From: Bacteroidales bacterium
Lineage (GTDB): Bacteria > Bacteroidota > Bacteroidia > Bacteroidales > Muribaculaceae
DNA: 61,463 bases
Reading direction: 5' to 3'
Assembly: GCA_900770215.1 (NCBI GenBank)
Contig: CAAGJW010000047.1
Coordinates: 1-61,463, forward strand
Part shown: one piece after another, positions 51,538 through 61,277 of the stretch
How positions within the stretch are numbered: the first letter of the stretch is position 1
Layout: every line of letters begins with the position of its first letter
Program-made: the position numbers and the translations under genes
Notes under the pieces: generated by a model
Seen by the model: only the letters and a program-made list of their open reading frames with translations
Databases searched by the model: none
What the model was told of the DNA's origin: nothing

Positions 51538-52077
51538 ATGAACGACGGACTGATTCCCAATCGATATGCCAAGGCGCTCTTCAAGTTCGCCTCGCAAGAG
51601 GGCGTGCAGGCCAGCGTCTACGACGAGATGAAGCAGCTCGAGCAGAGCTATGCTGCCAATTCGGCTCTCAAGACAGCTGTGAACAACCCCTTCATCGCTG
51701 TCGATGAGAAGGAAAAAGTGATTCTTACGGCTGCCGGCGCCAAGGCTGGCGGCGCGTTCGACCGTTTCTTGCTACTGGTGATTAAGAAGAACCGTGTTGA
51801 CTTTCTGCGATTGATCGCACAGGCCTACATCAAGCTGTATCGCCATGAGTGCGCAATCGCCAGCGTTGAGGTTGTCACAGCTGCTAAGCTGCCCGACAAT
51901 GAAATCAACGGCATACTCGATGTCGTCAAGAAACACCTGGGCTCGAAGACCCTGGAGCAGACTTTCAAGGTCGACAAGGACCTGATAGGCGGCTTCACCA
52001 TCAACGTCGACGGGCAGGTGCTCGATGCATCGGTTAAGAATGAATTAAGTAAATTGCGTTTAAAACTCCTAAGTTAA
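51538..52077 (+). CDS. atpH: F-type ATP synthase delta subunit
   Basis: 179 residues. The N-terminal six-helix domain starts IPNRYAKALFKFASQEGV, and the C-terminal region has the signature DLIGGFTINVDGQVLDASVK. It caps F1 and holds the stator stalk. Starts 9 bases after atpF. Confidence 0.95.
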   Translation: MNDGLIPNRYAKALFKFASQEGVQASVYDEMKQLEQSYAANSALKTAVNNPFIAVDEKEKVILTAAGAKAGGAFDRFLLLVIKKNRVDFLRLIAQAYIKLYRHECAIASVEVVTAAKLPDNEINGILDVVKKHLGSKTLEQTFKVDKDLIGGFTINVDGQVLDASVKNELSKLRLKLLS

Positions 52078-52089
52078 TTAAATAGTGAG

Positions 52090-53667
52090 ATGATAAACCC
52101 AAGTGAAGTATCTGAAATACTGAAACAGGAACTCAGCGACGTTCAGCGCAAGGTCTCCTTCGAGGAAGTGGGCACCGTGCTCGACGTGGGCGACGGCGTG
52201 GCTCACGTCTACGGCCTCGACAACGTCGAAGCCAATGAGCTCGTTGAGTTTGAAAACGGTGTGACTGGCGTGGCCATGAACCTCGAGGAAAGCAACGTGG
52301 GCGTTATTCTGCTCGACAAGGTGAACTCGGTGGCCGAGGGCATGACAGTGAAACGCACCGGCAGCATCGCCTCCATTCCCGTAGGCGAAGGCCTGATGGG
52401 ACGTGTCATCAACGTCCTGGGCGAGCCCATCGACGGCAAGGGACCCATTGAGGGTGAGCGCCTGCGCCTGCCTCTCGACCGCAAGGCTCCCGGCGTGATC
52501 TTCCGCCAGCCCGTCGAGCAGCCGTTGCAGACGGGCCTCAAGGCTATCGACTCGATGATTCCCATTGGCCGCGGCCAGCGTGAGCTCATCATTGGCGACC
52601 GCCAGATTGGCAAGACTGCCATTGCTCTCGATACGATTATCAATCAAAAGTCGGAATATGAAGCCGGCAAGCCGGTGTTCTGCATCTATGTGGCCATAGG
52701 CCAGAAGGCCTCGACAGTGGCCACGCTGGTCAACTCGCTCATCCAGCATGGTGCCATGCCCTATACCTGCGTGATTGCCGCCAATGCCAGCGACTCGGCC
52801 GCCATGCGCTACTATGCGCCTTTTGCCGGTGCTGCCATTGGCGAGTTCTACCGCGACACGGGCCGCGACGCCCTTGTGGTGTACGACGACCTCTCAAAGC
52901 AAGCCGTGGCCTACCGCGAGATATCGCTCATCCTCAAGCGCCCTTCGGGCCGTGAGGCTTATCCAGGCGACATCTTCTACCTGCACAGCCGCTTGCTCGA
53001 GCGTGCTGCCAAGATCAACGACAGCCAAGAGGTGGCTGCACAGATGAACGACCTGCCTGCCGTGCTAAAGGACCGTGTGAAAGGTGGTGGCTCGCTCACG
53101 GCGCTGCCCATCATCGAGACACAGGCCGGTGACGTGTCGGCCTACATCCCCACCAACGTGATTTCGATCACCGACGGTCAGATCTACCTGGAGAGTGCCC
53201 TATTCAACAGTGGCGTGCGCCCGGCTGTGAATGTGGGTATCTCGGTGTCGCGTGTGGGCGGCAATGCACAAATCAAGTGCATGAAGAAGGTGGCCGGTAC
53301 GCTCAAGATAGCTCAGGCCCAGTACCGTGAGCTCGAGTCGTTCACCAAGTTTGGCGGCGACGTCGACCCCGTCACGGCCAAGACTATCGACACCGGCCGC
53401 AAGAATCAGCAGCTGCTCATCCAGCCTCAGTATCAGCCCTGGCCTGTAGAAGACCAGGTGGCTGTCATCTTCTGCGGCGTCAACGGCCTGCTGCAGAAGG
53501 TGCCCATCGACAAGGTGGCCGAGTTTGAGAAGCTGTTTATCCAGTACTTGCACGCCAAGCATCAAGCCGATGTGCTCAATGTGCTCAAGAGCGGCAAGAT
53601 CGACGACGAGGTCAAGGCCAAGCTCACTGCAGCGGCAGCCGAGATTGCAGGCAAGTATTCAGCTTAA
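52090..53667 (+). CDS. atpA: F-type ATP synthase alpha subunit
   Basis: 525 residues with the regulatory Walker A motif GDRQIGKTAI, the barrel start EVGTVLDVGDGVAHVYGLDN and the alpha/beta signature PAVNVGISVSRVGGNAQ. Non-catalytic nucleotide-binding subunit of F1. Starts 12 bases after atpH. Confidence 0.98.
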   Translation: MINPSEVSEILKQELSDVQRKVSFEEVGTVLDVGDGVAHVYGLDNVEANELVEFENGVTGVAMNLEESNVGVILLDKVNSVAEGMTVKRTGSIASIPVGEGLMGRVINVLGEPIDGKGPIEGERLRLPLDRKAPGVIFRQPVEQPLQTGLKAIDSMIPIGRGQRELIIGDRQIGKTAIALDTIINQKSEYEAGKPVFCIYVAIGQKASTVATLVNSLIQHGAMPYTCVIAANASDSAAMRYYAPFAGAAIGEFYRDTGRDALVVYDDLSKQAVAYREISLILKRPSGREAYPGDIFYLHSRLLERAAKINDSQEVAAQMNDLPAVLKDRVKGGGSLTALPIIETQAGDVSAYIPTNVISITDGQIYLESALFNSGVRPAVNVGISVSRVGGNAQIKCMKKVAGTLKIAQAQYRELESFTKFGGDVDPVTAKTIDTGRKNQQLLIQPQYQPWPVEDQVAVIFCGVNGLLQKVPIDKVAEFEKLFIQYLHAKHQADVLNVLKSGKIDDEVKAKLTAAAAEIAGKYSA

Positions 53668-53688
53668 TGGTGTAATAACAGTATCCTT

Positions 53689-54576
53689 ATGTCAACATTA
53701 CGAGAATTAAAAACAAGAATTGGCTCAGTGTCGTCGACCGAGAAGACAACCTCGGCCATGAAGATGATATCCAGCGCCAAGATGCACAAGTATACCGCGC
53801 AGGTGCAGCGCATGCTGCCTTATCGCAACATGGTGCAAAGCGTGCTCGGCCACTTGCTTGCAACCGATGGCGAGTTCTCGTCGCCGCTCATCACGGCCCG
53901 CGAGGTGTCGAAGGTCGCTATTGTGGTCTTTGGCTCCGACGACGGCCTGTGCGGTGCCTACAACGTCAACATTCTCAAGTCGCTCATGGCGACCGTAAAG
54001 AAGGTGCGCGACGAGCTCGGCAATGATGTTGCCATAACCGTTATCCCCGTTGGCAAGAAAATTGTGAAGGCTGTGCAGCACGTCAAGAATGCGGGCTTTG
54101 CCGTTGAAACGGTCGACTACATGAACACCCGCAGCACTGTCGACCAGCTGCACGACTTCACCGCGATGCTGCTGCGCCGCTTCCTCGACAAGGAGTGCGA
54201 CCGCGTGCTGCTGCAATACATGCACTTTGTGAGCACGAGCCGCCAGCGGCCCGCATGCGACCAAATGCTGCCCGTGAGCTACAAGGCGCTGGAGAAGGCT
54301 GCCGACAAGCAGGCCGCCAACAGCCCTTGCCTCTTTGAGCCCGATGCCAACAGCATCTTCAACAGCGTGCTGCCGCTCTACATCCGCTCCATGATGCAGG
54401 AGGTGTTCACCGAGGCCTCGGCCTCGGAGCAAGCCACCCGCGTGATGGCCATGCAGACGGCCAGCGACAACGCCAAGGACCTGCTCGACGACCTCAATCT
54501 CGAGTACAACAAGCTGCGCCAGCAAAGCATCACTACCGAGCTGCTCGATATCATAGGCGGCCAGGTGGAGCGTTGA
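53689..54576 (+). CDS. atpG: F-type ATP synthase gamma subunit
   Basis: 295 residues. The N-terminal helix TLRELKTRIGSVSSTEKTTS and C-terminal helix (DLLDDLNLEYNKLRQQSITT, then ELLDIIGG) form the rotor shaft; FGSDDGLCGAYNVNIL is the conserved central motif. It is the last gene of the ATP synthase block and is followed by a strong terminator before nuoI. Confidence 0.97.
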   Translation: MSTLRELKTRIGSVSSTEKTTSAMKMISSAKMHKYTAQVQRMLPYRNMVQSVLGHLLATDGEFSSPLITAREVSKVAIVVFGSDDGLCGAYNVNILKSLMATVKKVRDELGNDVAITVIPVGKKIVKAVQHVKNAGFAVETVDYMNTRSTVDQLHDFTAMLLRRFLDKECDRVLLQYMHFVSTSRQRPACDQMLPVSYKALEKAADKQAANSPCLFEPDANSIFNSVLPLYIRSMMQEVFTEASASEQATRVMAMQTASDNAKDLLDDLNLEYNKLRQQSITTELLDIIGGQVER

Positions 54577-54601
54577 CGCAGCCCGCGACCCATATTTCTT
54601 C

Positions 54602-54656
54602 AAAGAGAGGCGCTCTGTGCGTGAGTGCTATGCCTGCAAGGGCGCCTCTCTTTTTT
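54602..54656 (+). terminator. Strong terminator between atpG and nuoI
   Basis: A perfect 12-bp stem (54602-54613 with 54642-54653) encloses a 28-base loop and runs into T6. It lies 25 bases after the atpG stop and 60 bases before nuoI. No TAnnTTTG box for nuoI was found between it and the gene. Confidence 0.8.
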
Positions 54657-54711
54657 AATTAAAAAAAACGGCATAGCGCGTATTAAAGACAAGATATAGA
54701 CACTTATACTT

Positions 54712-55341
54712 ATGAGCATTAAGGAGTATTTCTCTTCTCTTTTTACAGGTTTTCACAGCCTGATTAAGGGTATGGAGGTCACAGGTAAGGAACTTGTGAC
54801 ACCTAAGGTCACCGAACAGTACCCCGAAAACAGGGCTACAAAGAAAATCCCCGAGAGATTTAGAGGTACGTTGGAGTTTATCTATGACGACGAGGGCTAT
54901 CACAAGTGCATTGCTTGCAAAACGTGTGAACGCAATTGCCCCAACGGCACCATTCAGGTCATCACCAAGATGGTCGACCTGCCCAATGGCAAAAAGAAAA
55001 TGAAGCTCGACCGCTACATGTACGACCTGGGCAGCTGCACATTCTGCAACCTGTGCGTGCTCACGTGTCCCACCCATGCAATACGTTTCAGCAACGACTT
55101 TGAGCAGTCGGTGTTCCAGCGTCAAGTCCTGCTCAAGCAGCTCAATTACCTCCCCGAGAAGGAGAAACCCGCCCCTGCTCCTAAGCCCGCAGCAGCCAGC
55201 ACTGCTGCCCAACCGGCCCAGCCAGCCAGCCAGCAGCCCAAGGTTCAGAGCCCTGCAGCTGCCGCACCGGCCTCACAGGCCACGCAACCGGCTTCGGGCG
55301 CCAAGGCTCCCGACAATAAAGTTGAAAACAATGAAAAATAA
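54712..55341 (+). CDS. nuoI: NADH-quinone oxidoreductase subunit I (2[4Fe-4S] ferredoxin-type)
   Basis: 209 residues. Two 4Fe-4S motifs are clear: CIACKTCERNCP (Cys66, 69, 72, 76) and CTFCNLCVLTCP (Cys109, 112, 115, 119). It passes electrons towards NuoB. The C-terminal 55-60 residues are an Ala/Pro/Gln-rich tail (PAPAPKPAAASTAAQPAQPA) not needed for iron binding and unusual for NuoI. First gene after the internal terminator. Confidence 0.95.
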   Translation: MSIKEYFSSLFTGFHSLIKGMEVTGKELVTPKVTEQYPENRATKKIPERFRGTLEFIYDDEGYHKCIACKTCERNCPNGTIQVITKMVDLPNGKKKMKLDRYMYDLGSCTFCNLCVLTCPTHAIRFSNDFEQSVFQRQVLLKQLNYLPEKEKPAPAPKPAAASTAAQPAQPASQQPKVQSPAAAAPASQATQPASGAKAPDNKVENNEK

Positions 55342-55347
55342 CATATA

Positions 55348-55869
55348 ATGGATTTAGTGGGAAATAACATTCTGTATTTCATAATTGCAGCCGCAATTAT
55401 TGTGTTCTCGGTAATGACAGTGACTACCAAGAAGATACTGCGTGCAGCCACTTACTTGCTCTTTGTGCTGCTCTCCACGGCGGTTATCTACTTCCAGATG
55501 GACTTCCAGTTTCTGGGCGCGGTGCAGATCGCTGTCTATGCCGGTGGCATAGCAGTGCTGTTTGTGTTTGCCATCATGCTCACTCACAAGCCAGGCAAGA
55601 ATGCCGAGCCTGTGACCTCCCACAAGAGGACGCTGGGCTTGTGTGCCGCTGTGTTGGGCGTGGCCGTGTGCGGCTACGCGCTCGTGAGCTATGGCAGGTT
55701 CTGCTATCAGACGCTCGTGCCCGCCGGCGAGGGCGACTACGACATGGCCACTCTGGGTCATGCCCTGCTCGACACCAACACCGTGGGCTATCTGCTGCCT
55801 TTCGAGGCTATTAGTATTTTATTGCTTGCATGTATCATTGGTGGTGTAGTCATTGCACGTCGCCGCTAA
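55348..55869 (+). CDS. nuoJ: NADH-quinone oxidoreductase subunit J
   Basis: 173 residues with five likely helices. The NuoJ signature AVQIAVYAGGIAVLFVFAIM holds the conserved pi-bulge helix that couples quinone reduction to pumping. Starts 6 bases after nuoI. Confidence 0.95.
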   Translation: MDLVGNNILYFIIAAAIIVFSVMTVTTKKILRAATYLLFVLLSTAVIYFQMDFQFLGAVQIAVYAGGIAVLFVFAIMLTHKPGKNAEPVTSHKRTLGLCAAVLGVAVCGYALVSYGRFCYQTLVPAGEGDYDMATLGHALLDTNTVGYLLPFEAISILLLACIIGGVVIARRR

Positions 55870-55893
55870 AAAATCAAGAGGAGGAATTATATT

Positions 55894-56205
55894 ATGGATT
55901 TAACATTGCTCATGTATCTCGTTCCCAGCCTCGTGATGTTCGGCTGTGGCGTCTACGGGTTCATCACCCGCAAGAATATGATTGCAATCTTGATCTCGCT
56001 CGAGCTCATGCTCAACTCGGTCGATATCAACTTTGCCGTGTTTAATAGGTATTTGTTCCCTGGCACGATCGACGGGATGTTTTTCGCCCTGTTTGCCATT
56101 GCCATCGCTGCGGCCGAGACTGCTGTGGCTCTTGCAATAGTAATCAACGTGTATCGCGTGGCCAAGAAGGTGGACATCAATCAAATCACTAAATTGAAAT
56201 TTTAA
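55894..56205 (+). CDS. nuoK: NADH-quinone oxidoreductase subunit K
   Basis: 103 residues, three helices. RKNMIAILISLELMLNSVDI contains the conserved Glu of the proton path, and IAIAAAETAVALAIVINVYR the second conserved Glu. It lies between nuoJ and nuoL with gaps of 24 and 6 bases. A GAGGAGG sequence, unusual for this window, precedes its start (about 55878-55884). Confidence 0.96.
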   Translation: MDLTLLMYLVPSLVMFGCGVYGFITRKNMIAILISLELMLNSVDINFAVFNRYLFPGTIDGMFFALFAIAIAAAETAVALAIVINVYRVAKKVDINQITKLKF

Positions 56206-56211
56206 TAAGTT

Positions 56212-58179
56212 ATGTCTTTCGATTTATCTATACTCGTCTTGGCCATCCCGCTGTTCATGTTCCTGTTTCTGGGCATTGCGGGTGTGAAAATGGGCAAGAA
56301 GGCCACGGGCTGGATTGGCACAGCCTCGATGCTGGTCACCCTGGTCATATGCTACGGCATAGCCTTGACCTATTTCTTCGGCACGCCGCTCGTGGGCGGC
56401 GTCCATGCCACGATTATTCCCTACAATTGGGACTGGCTCAGCTTCTCAAGCAAGCTGGTTGCACGCCTGGGCGTGCTCATCGACCCCATCTCGGCAATGA
56501 TGCTCGTTGTGGTGTCGACGGTTTCGTTCCTGGTGCACCTCTTCAGCATCGGCTACATGAGCGATGAGGCCGGCAAGCCCGAAAAGGGCTTCCAGCGCTA
56601 CTACGCCTTCTTGCAGCTCTTCACATTCTCGATGCTGGGCCTGGTGGTGTCGACCAATATTTTCCAAATGTTTATCTTCTTTGAGATGGTGGGCGTGTCG
56701 TCCTACTTGCTCATTGGCTTCTACTATACTTCGCCAGCCGCCATTCACGCGTCGAAGAAGGCCTTCATCGTCACCCGCTTGGCCGATCTTTTCTTCCTGC
56801 TGGGCGTGATAGTGATAAGCTACTACACGGGCACACTCGACTTCTTCAAGGACTCGAGCCACAATGTGGTGGCCAGCCTGCTCGACAACCCGCAGTCGAC
56901 CATCGCCGCATGCACGGGCTCGTTCATGGGCTGCTCGGCCATAGCCTGGTCGCTCACCATGATATTCATAGGCGGTGCCGGCAAGTCGGCCATGTATCCC
57001 CTGCACATCTGGCTGCCCGATGCCATGGAAGGCCCCACTCCTGTGTCGGCCCTCATTCATGCCGCCACGATGGTCGTGGCAGGTGTGTTCTTGGTGGCAC
57101 GCATGTTCCCTGTATATGTGCTTAATCCCGCTGTGATGAATACCATCCTCGTGGTGGGCGCGTTCACCGCTTTTTATGCCGCAGCCGTGGCTTGCGTGCA
57201 GAGCGATATCAAGCGTGCTCTGGCCTTCTCGACCATATCGCAGATTGCCTACATGATGACTGCCCTGGCAGTGAGCACGAGCATGACGGGCGAGGGCTCG
57301 CTGGGCTACATGGCCAGCCAGTTCCACTTGTTCACCCATGCCATGTTCAAGGCCTTGCTCTTCTTGTGCGCCGGCTCTATCATTCACTGCATAGGCAGCA
57401 ACGAGAACGACCAGATGCACGGCCTGCACAAGTATATGCCCATCACGAGCATCTGCTTCCTCATAGGCTGCTTGGCCATCTCGGGCATCCCGCCGTTTGC
57501 CGGCTTCTTCAGCAAGGACGAGATTATCGTGGCCTGCTTCCATAAGAATGTGGGTTGGGGCATCTGGATGATGCTTGTGGCAGGCATGACAGCCTTCTAC
57601 ATGTTCCGCACCTATTATCTCATCTTCTTCTGGAAAAAGCATGACACGCCTGCTGGCAAGCATGCTCCCCACGACATGCCTTGGACCATGACCCTGCCGC
57701 TCATCATCCTGGCTGCAGTGTCGTGCGTGGCCGGCTTTGTGCCTGCCCACGACATGGTCACTGCCAACGGCGCACCGCTCGACACTCACACTGAGTGGCC
57801 TATTGCTATCGCAAGCATCTGCGTGGCAGTGGTGGGCATAGGCCTGGCCACGGCATTGTACTACAAGGAAAACAACATGCCTGCACGCATGAAGAATGCA
57901 GCCCTCGGGCTTTGGACTGCCGCTTACCATCGCTTCTACATGGACGAGTTCTACCAGTTCATCACCCACAAGATTATCTTCCAGGCCATATGCAAACCCA
58001 TTGCATGGTTTGACCGTCACATCATCGACGGTTTCATGAATTTGCTGGCCGATGGCACCAACTCTATCAGCTACTCGATACGCAAGCTGCAAGGCGGTGC
58101 CGTTCAGTCCTATGTGTATGTTTACTTGATGGGCGCACTTGCCATTGCAATCGTCACCATGCTGTGTGTGTTAATCTAA
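56212..58179 (+). CDS. nuoL: NADH-quinone oxidoreductase subunit L
   Basis: 655 residues, an antiporter-like pumping subunit with about 14 helices plus the long lateral helix in its C-terminal 130 residues. Conserved sites include FEMVGVSSYLLIGFYY (helix 5 Glu), KSAMYPLHIWLPDAMEGPTP (helix 7 Lys and loop) and SDIKRALAFSTISQIAYM (discontinuous helix). It forms the tip of the proton-pumping arm. Confidence 0.97.
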   Translation: MSFDLSILVLAIPLFMFLFLGIAGVKMGKKATGWIGTASMLVTLVICYGIALTYFFGTPLVGGVHATIIPYNWDWLSFSSKLVARLGVLIDPISAMMLVVVSTVSFLVHLFSIGYMSDEAGKPEKGFQRYYAFLQLFTFSMLGLVVSTNIFQMFIFFEMVGVSSYLLIGFYYTSPAAIHASKKAFIVTRLADLFFLLGVIVISYYTGTLDFFKDSSHNVVASLLDNPQSTIAACTGSFMGCSAIAWSLTMIFIGGAGKSAMYPLHIWLPDAMEGPTPVSALIHAATMVVAGVFLVARMFPVYVLNPAVMNTILVVGAFTAFYAAAVACVQSDIKRALAFSTISQIAYMMTALAVSTSMTGEGSLGYMASQFHLFTHAMFKALLFLCAGSIIHCIGSNENDQMHGLHKYMPITSICFLIGCLAISGIPPFAGFFSKDEIIVACFHKNVGWGIWMMLVAGMTAFYMFRTYYLIFFWKKHDTPAGKHAPHDMPWTMTLPLIILAAVSCVAGFVPAHDMVTANGAPLDTHTEWPIAIASICVAVVGIGLATALYYKENNMPARMKNAALGLWTAAYHRFYMDEFYQFITHKIIFQAICKPIAWFDRHIIDGFMNLLADGTNSISYSIRKLQGGAVQSYVYVYLMGALAIAIVTMLCVLI

Positions 58180-58209
58180 GCTACGGTATTGCTCAACTCT
58201 ACAACGATT

Positions 58210-59742
58210 ATGATTTTTGATAATATACTGATTTATTTTGTTATCGTCCCCGTGCTCACACTCGGCGGACTGGCTCTGTGTCAAAACAAGGGCATCAAGG
58301 CCATTAGGACCGTTGCAGTGACGGGTGCCTCCATTTTGATGGCACTTGCCCTGTACCTGGTCTACTATTTCCTGCAGCAACGCGGTGCCGGCAACAATGC
58401 CGAGATGCTGCTCACGCAGTCGTGGACTTGGTATGCTCCACTTAATATCAAGCTGGCTCTTGGCGTCGACGGTGTGTCGGTGGCCATGATACTGCTCTCG
58501 GCCTTCATCGTGTTTGCCGGTGTGTTTGCCTCATGGAAGATGGACCCGCTGCCACGTCAGTTCTTCATGTGGTTCTTCCTGCTGTCGACAGGCGTGTTCG
58601 GCTTCTTCATCTCGATCGACCTGTTCACTATGTTCATGTTCTATGAGGTGGCTCTTATTCCTATGTATCTGCTCATAGGTGTGTGGGGCTCGGGCAACAA
58701 GAACTACTCGGCCATGAAGCTCACACTCATGCTCATGGGTGGCTCGGCCTTCCTCATGCTCAGCATCCTGGGCATCTATTTCCACTCGAGCTCCGATCCC
58801 AATGCCCTCACGATGAATTTGCTTGAGGTGGCCCACAACAACGCCATCCCTCACAACTGGCAGCTCTTCCTCTTCCCGATGGCCTTTGTGGGCTTCGGTG
58901 TGCTTGGGGCCATGTTCCCGTTCCACACCTGGTCGCCCGACGGTCATGCTTCGGCCCCCACGGCTGTGTCGATGCTCCATGCCGGGGTTCTCATGAAGCT
59001 GGGTGGCTACGGCTGCTTCCGCATCGCCATCTTCTTGATGCCTTATGCAGCTGCGCAGCTGGGCTGGATATTCCTCACGCTCACGGGCATCAGCATCGTT
59101 TATGGTGCATTTAGCGCATGTGTGCAGACCGACCTCAAGTATATCAATGCCTACTCGTCGGTGAGCCACTGCGGCATGGTGCTCTTTGCCATCCTCATGT
59201 TCAACCAGACGGCCATGACAGGTGCCGTGCTGCAGATGCTGTCTCACGGTCTCATGACGGCGCTCTTCTTTGCGCTCATCGGTATGATCTACGGCCGCAC
59301 TCACACGCGCGACATACGCGACATGGGTGGCATGATGCACATCATGCCCTACCTGGGTGTGGGCTACATCATCGCCGGTCTTGCCTCGCTCGGCCTGCCA
59401 GGCTTGAGTGGCTTTGTGGCCGAGATGACAATATTCTTCGGTTCGTGGCTGAACAGCGACATCTTCCGCCGCGTCTTCACCGTCATCGCCACGACTTCGA
59501 TCGTTATCACAGCTGTCTATATCCTGCGTGTCGTGGGCAAGCTGCTCTTCGGCCCCGTGCAGAACGAGGCTCACCGCAAGCTCACCGATGCCACGTGGTT
59601 TGAACGCCTGTCGACAGTGACATTGATGGTGGCTGTGGCCGCAATAGGCTGCTTCCCCAACTTCTTTGTCAACATCATCAGCAACAGCTTCCTGCCTGTG
59701 GTGAATGCACTCAAGGACTATTTCCCTGTAGTGATGCAATAA
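58210..59742 (+). CDS. nuoM: NADH-quinone oxidoreductase subunit M
   Basis: 510 residues from the ATG at 58210. Antiporter-like fold, with FYEVALIPMYLLIGVWGSGN (helix 5 Glu), FPFHTWSPDGHASAPTAVSM and QTDLKYINAYSSVSHCGMVL. It forms one of the three pumping channels. Starts 30 bases after nuoL. Confidence 0.97.
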   Translation: MIFDNILIYFVIVPVLTLGGLALCQNKGIKAIRTVAVTGASILMALALYLVYYFLQQRGAGNNAEMLLTQSWTWYAPLNIKLALGVDGVSVAMILLSAFIVFAGVFASWKMDPLPRQFFMWFFLLSTGVFGFFISIDLFTMFMFYEVALIPMYLLIGVWGSGNKNYSAMKLTLMLMGGSAFLMLSILGIYFHSSSDPNALTMNLLEVAHNNAIPHNWQLFLFPMAFVGFGVLGAMFPFHTWSPDGHASAPTAVSMLHAGVLMKLGGYGCFRIAIFLMPYAAAQLGWIFLTLTGISIVYGAFSACVQTDLKYINAYSSVSHCGMVLFAILMFNQTAMTGAVLQMLSHGLMTALFFALIGMIYGRTHTRDIRDMGGMMHIMPYLGVGYIIAGLASLGLPGLSGFVAEMTIFFGSWLNSDIFRRVFTVIATTSIVITAVYILRVVGKLLFGPVQNEAHRKLTDATWFERLSTVTLMVAVAAIGCFPNFFVNIISNSFLPVVNALKDYFPVVMQ

Positions 59743-59781
59743 AAGTGTTGAACCTGTAAAAATCGATCATAACATATAAAA

Positions 59782-61254
59782 ATGGATTATTCTCAATTTT
59801 TAATGATGCCGCAAGAGATTGGCCTTCTGGCTGTCTTCTTGTTAGTGTTTCTCTACGACACTTTTATGCCCAAGAGCAGCCAGAGGGCGTTGCCTGCATT
59901 CACGGCTGTCGTGTTTGGCATCTTCACTATATTAAGTTTCATCCCGGCATCGACGGGTACCGCCTTTGCCGGCATGTTTGAGCAGTCGCAAGCCACATGG
60001 GCCATGAAGGCCATCCTCAACATTGGGGCCTTCCTTGTGATACTGCAAGCCATGAAGTGGAGCAACAGCGAGTTTATCGCAGTGCGCCGCGGCGAGTTCT
60101 ACGAGCTCACGCTGCTCACGCTCTTCGGCATGTACATGATGGTGTCGTCGCGCAATTTCCTGCTCTTCTACATCGGTCTCGAGACCGCCTCGCTGCCCAT
60201 TGCTGCGATGGCAGCCTTTGAAAAGAACCATTACGAAAGCCATGAGGCTGCGGCCAAGTATATCTTCACCGCCATCTTCTCGTCGGCAATACTGTTGCTC
60301 GGCATCTCCTTCGTCTACGGCATGACCGGTTCGCTCATGTACAGCCAGGTCGCACAGAGCTTCATCTTGGGCAAGGCCGCCCATTCGGCCCTGCTCATCA
60401 CGGCGCTCGCATTTGTCATTGCAGGCGTAGGCTTCAAGCTCTCGCTGGTGCCGTTCCACCTGTGGACTGCCGACGTGTATGAGGGCGCTCCCACAGCTGT
60501 CACGAGCTACTTGAGCGTGGTGTCGAAGGGTGCTGCCGCATTTGCCTTCCTCATCATCCTGGTTCAGGCTTTCGGCGCTGTCTATGCCGACGTGTGGAAA
60601 TGGATGCTCTATGCAGTGATTGTGCTCACGATCACCATTGGCAACCTGTTTGCCGTGCGCCAGCGCAACATCAAGCGTTTTCTCGCATTCTCATCGATAT
60701 CCCAGGCAGGCTACATCGTGCTTGGCGTGATTGCTGCCAACACCCTGGGCATGGCCTCGATGATGTATTATGTGCTGGTCTACATCTTGAGCAACCTGGC
60801 TGCCTTCGGCGTGGCCAGCGTGATCGAACGCAACACGGGCAAGCTCACCATCGACGACTACAACGGCCTGTTCAACACCAATCCATGGCTCTCGTTCACC
60901 ATGATGCTGGCCATGTTCTCGCTGGGTGGCATCCCGCCATTTGCAGGTTTCTTCAGCAAGTTCTTCGTGTTTGCAGGCACCTTGCACAATGCTACCGACT
61001 ACTCGCTCTACATCCTGGTGCTCATTGCATTGATCAACACCATCATCTCGCTCTACTACTATCTGCTTGTGGTCAAGGCCATGTTCATCCGTCAGGATGA
61101 GTGCGTGATACCTCGGGTCAAGTCGGCCTGGAACGAGAAGTTGATGCTCATCATTTGCGGTCTGGGCATCGTGCTGGTGGGTCTTGCAAGCTGCATCTAC
61201 ACCAGCCTCACCTCGATCACGGCAGCTTCGGGCACGATATTCAGTTTGATTTAA
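59782..61254 (+). CDS. nuoN: NADH-quinone oxidoreductase subunit N
   Basis: 490 residues, antiporter-like. Key sites: LFYIGLETASLPIAAMAAFE (helix 5 Glu), FKLSLVPFHLWTADVYEGAP (helix 7 Lys) and RNIKRFLAFSSISQAGYIVL. Last gene of the cluster, followed by a terminator. The absence of nuoE, nuoF and nuoG from the cluster means the electron donor may be ferredoxin or flavodoxin rather than NADH; those genes could also lie elsewhere. Confidence 0.97.
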   Translation: MDYSQFLMMPQEIGLLAVFLLVFLYDTFMPKSSQRALPAFTAVVFGIFTILSFIPASTGTAFAGMFEQSQATWAMKAILNIGAFLVILQAMKWSNSEFIAVRRGEFYELTLLTLFGMYMMVSSRNFLLFYIGLETASLPIAAMAAFEKNHYESHEAAAKYIFTAIFSSAILLLGISFVYGMTGSLMYSQVAQSFILGKAAHSALLITALAFVIAGVGFKLSLVPFHLWTADVYEGAPTAVTSYLSVVSKGAAAFAFLIILVQAFGAVYADVWKWMLYAVIVLTITIGNLFAVRQRNIKRFLAFSSISQAGYIVLGVIAANTLGMASMMYYVLVYILSNLAAFGVASVIERNTGKLTIDDYNGLFNTNPWLSFTMMLAMFSLGGIPPFAGFFSKFFVFAGTLHNATDYSLYILVLIALINTIISLYYYLLVVKAMFIRQDECVIPRVKSAWNEKLMLIICGLGIVLVGLASCIYTSLTSITAASGTIFSLI

Positions 61255-61277
61255 CTCAATATCTCATGACTATACCC

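Noticed and set aside
56446..58092. A 548-codon minus-strand frame opposite nuoL
   Set aside because: Same reason: His/Gly/Glu-rich shadow of a well-conserved gene.
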